DNA of 64,000 nt, taken from positions 583,001 through 647,000 of the forward strand of contig JANFNE010000017.1 in assembly GCA_024867545.1 (NCBI GenBank). The letters run 5' to 3'. The translations under genes were made by a program, and so were the position numbers. Positions 60,226 to 64,000 of the stretch are shown piece by piece. The DNA comes from Phytopythium helicoides (taxonomy: Eukaryota; Oomycota; Peronosporomycetes; Pythiales; Pythiaceae). How positions within the stretch are numbered: position 1 is the stretch's first letter; each line of letters begins with the position of its first letter. Under the pieces are notes generated by a model. It was given only the letters and a program-made list of their open reading frames with translations. It had not been told where the DNA came from and ran no database searches.

Positions 60226-61739
60226 ATGCCGCGCAAGGGAGGTCGTCGAGTACGTTCTAGGCGCTTGATTTGAGGCCTTGGCGGCTTCTAACGGCCGCGT
60301 TTTGGCTCGGAAATGCACAGCGAAAGACCCGCACCCATGTGGTGGAGGCGCCGGGCACGGAGAAGGACAACACACCCAGGAGCTTCGTGTTCAAGATGGG
60401 CAAGGTGCCCACGGTCGTGCAGAACCTCGTGATGGACATGCGCCGCGTCATGGCGCCGTACACGGCCGACAACTTGCGCGAGAAGCGGTGCGCTTGTGCT
60501 CATGTCGTGCGGCTTGGTCGACGTGCTAACAGTTTCCTGTGCATGGTGCAGCAAGAATACGCTCAAGGACTTTGTTCACGTCGGTGCGCCGCTGGGCGTG
60601 ACCCATTTCATCTTCTTTACGAGTACGGAGAGCAGCACGAATCTGAAGATTGCGCGCATCCCGCGTGGCCCGACGCTTTCGTTCAAGGTCGTCGGCTACT
60701 CGCTCATGCGCCAAGTGCATCTCGTGCACCGCCGCCCAGTCGATGCATCGGTTAGTGATCGATTTGTAGTGGCCTGTTGGTGGTCCGCTTGTGCTGACAG
60801 TGAGTGTTGTGACAGCTCGCGCTCAAGTCTACGCCATTGGTTGTGCTCAACAACTTCACGGGCAACGAGGACCACGTCAAGCTCATGAACGTGACGTTCC
60901 AGAACATGTTCCCGGCCATTGATGTCCAGACTGTGCAGCTGTCCGAGTGCCGCCGCGTGGTGCTGTTCAACTACGAGAAAGAGACGGACACGGTCGAGTT
61001 CCGGCAGTACGTGATCCGTGCGACGCCGCTGGGTCTTTCCAAGAGCGTCAAAACGATCGTCAAGGCTAAGGTTCCCAACCTCGCAAAGCTCGAGGATATC
61101 AGCGAATACGTCCTCGGCAACGGTGCTGGAGCTGGTGCAACCTCGGACAGTGAGGTGGACGATGAAGAAGCCCACGTGACGCTGCCAGACTCTTTCCGCG
61201 GCCGTGGCAACCAGAAGAGCGAAAAGAGCGCGGTGCGGCTGAGCGAGATCGGCCCCCGCCTGACGCTCAAGCTGACCAAGGTTGAGCGCGAGATCTGTGA
61301 AGGTGACGTGTTGTACCACGCGTACAAGAGCAAGACGCCCGAGGAATCGGCCAAGGCAAAGGCCAAGCGGGAGCAGGCGCTGGCCCTCAAGCGCAAGCGC
61401 CGCGAGGAGCAGGAGGCCAACGTTGCCAAGAAGAAGGATGCGAAGGACGCCAAGAAGCAGCGGCGATTGGAGCGCAAGCAGGAACGCGAGGCTGGTGGTA
61501 AGAAGAACGACGACGACTCGGAGCTCGACGACGCCGAGTACTACCGACAGGAAGTTGGCGAGGAGCCCGACGCTTATATGTTCCCGGAAGCAAAGAAGCA
61601 GAAGACCACCGCCTCACCCGCGCCTAAGCAGGAGCAGAAGCCTGGTCAGATGGCGCCATCCGACAAAGCTCGGCGCTTTTTCAAGGCCGGCGCGGCGCCC
61701 AAGGGCAAGGTCGTGCGTCAACGCCAGCCCAAGAAGTAG
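60226..61739 (+). CDS. SSF1: Ribosome biogenesis protein SSF1/Peter Pan (Brix domain)
   Basis: Nucleolar Brix-family factor needed for 27S pre-rRNA processing and 60S assembly. Exons are 60226-60249, 60327-60487, 60552-60750 and 60816-61739, with introns of 77, 64, 64 and 65 nt (GTACGT, GTGCGC and GTTAGT donors). The spliced start reads MPRKGGRR-TRTHVVEAPGTEKDNTPRSFVFKMG. NTLKDFVHVGAPLGVTHF, RGPTLSFKVVGYSLM and STPLVVLNNFTGNEDHVKLMNVTFQNMFP follow, the core Brix/SSF blocks. GPRLTLKLTKVEREICEGDVLYH lies near the end. The tail is Lys/Glu-rich and basic. The first exon codes for only eight residues. All exons are in frame without breaks. Confidence 0.93.
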
Positions 61740-62025
61740 AGATTCAAGATAAAACGAACGAGGCCGGTCTTGTGCATGAAGAAGTTGACATTTGAACGCC
61801 ATGCGTGGTGAATTTGTTTGTGTACTTTGTGACATGGGGGCATCGGGTGGCTCGCTTTCACCTAAATACGCGAGGCGTCAAGAACGCGCCGACGCCTCCG
61901 CTTCCTACTATTTGCTCTCGCTTGCTAAAACATTGACACACGCAACGCCCATACCACCACGAGAGGCCGAGGTCAGGGGAAACTAGCCGCGCTATTGGGA
62001 CGAGTCAACTGTTTTCGGCTGCTGC
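61740..62025. other. Convergent spacer between SSF1 and SSN6-like genes
   Basis: 286 bp of 3' flanks; no gene or element identified. Confidence 0.4.
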
Positions 62026-64000
62026 TTACCGCCGCCCCGGAGGCGGCTGCATCGACGGGTGCTGGTGCTTCGGATCACTCATTGGGATCGGGAAACGGTC
62101 ACGGCGCGCGCCTTGCTGCATCGGTGCGCCTAGGTTCTTTGGGTTCAGGCCGGCCAGCCGAGGGGGAGGGCCTTGCATCTTGCGGTCTCCGCCATCCATG
62201 GCGTAACGCATACCGCCGACCTTGCTCTCCTCCTTGATCGGGCGTCCGGGCATTCCACGGCGGTCACCCTGCGCAACGTGGTGGCTTTGAACGGCTTGTG
62301 CGTGGTGCTGAGCCATCTGGGCGTGGTGGTGCGCCTGAGCCATTTGCGCGTGCGCCTGTGCCTGAGCCTGCGCTTGGGCGTGAGCCTGAGCTTGGGCAGC
62401 AGCGTGGGCCTGAGCCTGGTGCGCCGGCACCTGCTGCGGCTGCATTCCAGGGACCATGCCGCCCATTACACCACCACGCGGCATCATACCGCCATTAATG
62501 GGCGTGCGCATACGCTGCGGCATACTCATGTTGGGCCCACCAGCAGGCATGCGGCCGCCGCCCATGCTGGCGCTAGTGGGGATACCGTTCGAGTCAATGC
62601 CGTTGGGTGGAGCCGCGCTCGACACTGGGGCGTTCGTCATCATTGCTGCTTCTCCTGACGTGCCACGAATAATGTGGTTCATCGGAACCCCCTGGGGCCC
62701 CGGCGCTCCATTTGCAGGGTTGGCGCCTTGAGGAGTACCCTGCTGGACCGGGTACTGCTGAGCTTCGGGCGTTGGACGTGACGAAAAAGTTGGCATTGGC
62801 GAAGTAGTGGGCGGCTCCGAAGGGCCAGGCGCTGAATTCGCGCCGGCCATACCGATTGTTGACTGGCCAGTCTCGCGCGCACGCAGCAGGTCGAGGCGCT
62901 CACGGATGAACTGCGCGTCGGCACCGAGCTCGGCTGCCTTTTGGTACGCGTCGCGAGCGTCGCTCGTCTGGTTACACGTGTCGTACAGTGTGCCCACGTT
63001 GTACCACACCTCGCAAATGTTCGGGTTGATGTTGATTGCGCGAGAATACGCGTCCAGAGCGTCCAAGTGCTGGTTGAGCTGGTAGAAGAGAACTCCGAGC
63101 GAGCACCACACATTCGGGTTCTGCGAGTCGGTTGTGACAGCGTGCTTGTACGAGTCATACGCCTCCTCAAACTCGTGCACTGCCATGTAGCAGCGACCGA
63201 GCAAGTACCAGCCCTTGCCGTCCTGAGGGTCAAGCGCCACAGCCTTCTTGAGGTAGTCGATCGCGGGCGCGTGCTCGCTGTGCTTAAGGCAAAGCCAGCC
63301 GAGCTGCTGTAGAGGCTTGGCGTTCGTAGGGTTCAGCTCCGCGACCTTGAGATAGGAAGTCTTGGCAAGCTGAATTTCGTCCTTGAGCTCGTAGACGTGT
63401 CCGATCTGGGTCCAGATGTCGCTCGCCATGTCGGTGGTCTGCACGTTGGCCTGCACGTCGTGCAGCACGGACTTGAGGCGCTCGAGCGCTCCCTCGTAGT
63501 CGCCGCGCTGCTTGGCTATAATGCCGAGGCGGAACTTGACCTCGAGCGCCATGTTGAAATTGGGCTCGAAGCGCAGCACGGCCTCGAAGGACTCTTGCGC
63601 GTGCTCGAGCGATCCGAGGCGCTCATAGAGCTGGCCGATGCCGTACCACATGTTGGGGTCCTTTTGGGACATGGGGTTGTTGTACATGGCGTACTGGTAG
63701 GCCGTGTGCGCGCTCGTGAGGTCGTTCATCATGAGGCAGCAGTAGCCGAGGTGTCCCCACGCGTCCGAGTTCTGCTCGTTGAGCGAGACGAGTCCGCGGA
63801 AGCAGTCAGCCGCCTTGGTGTAGTCCTCGACCTTCTCGTAGCAGCAGCCGATGGCGAACAGCGCCGTGGCGTTCAGTCGGTTGTGCGAGAGCACCTTCTC
63901 GTACGCGATCATGGTGTTTTCGTCGTCGCCCATCATCTCGGCGATGCGGCCGAGCGAGAGCCACGCCTCCTCGTTCGCGGCCGAGAGCTGGCGCCCGAGC
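62026..64000 (-). CDS. SSN6: SSN6/CYC8-like TPR transcriptional corepressor (5' end beyond window)
   Basis: The frame is open to the right edge (RQLSAANEEAWLSLGRIAEMMGDDE at the boundary), so the first TPRs are missing. At least nine TPRs follow (AIGCCYEKVEDYTKAADCF, GIGQLYERLGSLEHAQESF, QIGHVYELKDEIQLAKTSY, LGWLCLKHSEHAPAIDYL, LGRCYMAVHEFEEAYDSY, LGVLFYQLNQHLDALDAY, VGTLYDTCNQTSDARDAY). This order, with NICEVWYNVGTLYD and an abrupt change to a Pro/Met/Gly/Ala/Gln-rich tail, is typical of Cyc8/Ssn6. In yeast the TPRs bind Tup1 and DNA-bound repressors. The tail holds an extended Ala-Gln/His repeat (about 62290-62430). The stop is at 62026. Confidence 0.9.
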   Translation of the reverse strand, partial: LGRQLSAANEEAWLSLGRIAEMMGDDENTMIAYEKVLSHNRLNATALFAIGCCYEKVEDYTKAADCFRGLVSLNEQNSDAWGHLGYCCLMMNDLTSAHTAYQYAMYNNPMSQKDPNMWYGIGQLYERLGSLEHAQESFEAVLRFEPNFNMALEVKFRLGIIAKQRGDYEGALERLKSVLHDVQANVQTTDMASDIWTQIGHVYELKDEIQLAKTSYLKVAELNPTNAKPLQQLGWLCLKHSEHAPAIDYLKKAVALDPQDGKGWYLLGRCYMAVHEFEEAYDSYKHAVTTDSQNPNVWCSLGVLFYQLNQHLDALDAYSRAININPNICEVWYNVGTLYDTCNQTSDARDAYQKAAELGADAQFIRERLDLLRARETGQSTIGMAGANSAPGPSEPPTTSPMPTFSSRPTPEAQQYPVQQGTPQGANPANGAPGPQGVPMNHIIRGTSGEAAMMTNAPVSSAAPPNGIDSNGIPTSASMGGGRMPAGGPNMSMPQRMRTPINGGMMPRGGVMGGMVPGMQPQQVPAHQAQAHAAAQAQAHAQAQAQAQAHAQMAQAHHHAQMAQHHAQAVQSHHVAQGDRRGMPGRPIKEESKVGGMRYAMDGGDRKMQGPPPRLAGLNPKNLGAPMQQGARRDRFPIPMSDPKHQHPSMQPPPGRR

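Noticed and set aside
1..64000. tRNA, rRNA, CRISPR or prokaryotic operon features
   Set aside because: No tRNA-like T-loop motif, rRNA segment or regular direct-repeat array was seen, and the genes have eukaryotic introns.

Overview
The window reads as nuclear DNA of an oomycete (Phytophthora/Pythium lineage). Four consecutive secreted, probably GPI-anchored elicitin-like proteins are an oomycete hallmark. Genes are compact, with short GT-AG introns of about 50-150 nt. Two genes carry a start region resembling the oomycete initiator/flanking element (GCTCATTTTACTTTTT). An axonemal dynein heavy chain indicates a flagellate life stage. Species cannot be fixed from the sequence alone.

Layout. 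1-7699 (-): axonemal dynein heavy chain, N-terminus through AAA2 plus degraded-frame AAA3, running off the left edge; it shares a short divergent promoter with QCR7 of complex III (7937-8245, +). 8505-9850 (+): uncharacterised five-exon gene. 10188-10649 (+): small DUF3128/EMI1-type cysteine protein. 10803-11927 (-): uncharacterised protein with acidic C-terminus. 13783-18656 (+): two tandem APC-family (ethanolamine-permease-like) transporters, the first broken. 19240-20349 (-): Old Yellow Enzyme. 21232-24239 (-): TPR protein fused to an SGNH-hydrolase-like domain. 24799-24966 (-): tiny COX5C/VIIa-like protein. 25414-42481 (+): a tandem-duplicated block: TMTC-type O-mannosyltransferase, a two-TM glycoprotein and a DUF1769 protein, with a truncated TMTC and a truncated DUF1769 gene at the junction. 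42741-45608 (+): UTP14. 45699-52794 (-): four elicitin-like genes. 54132-57324 (+): three tandem SDR oxidoreductases. 57400-60003 (-): a small double zinc-knuckle protein and an uncharacterised, probably nuclear two-exon gene. 60226-61739 (+): SSF1/PPAN ribosome-biogenesis factor. 62026-64000 (-): SSN6/CYC8-like TPR corepressor, cut by the right edge.

Themes. The block from about 26.2 to 39.5 kb is a 6.6-kb tandem duplication whose two glycoprotein copies share a 1,277-bp identical stretch inside otherwise diverged sequence, which points to gene conversion or an assembly artefact. The tandem SDR pair shows the same chimeric pattern. At least twelve single-base frame breaks occur in otherwise conserved genes, more than half at homopolymers, so part of the apparent pseudogenisation may be sequence error. 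UTP14 and SSF1 are both ribosome-assembly factors, and QCR7 and the COX-like protein are respiratory-chain components, but these genes are scattered and there is no operon-like organisation.
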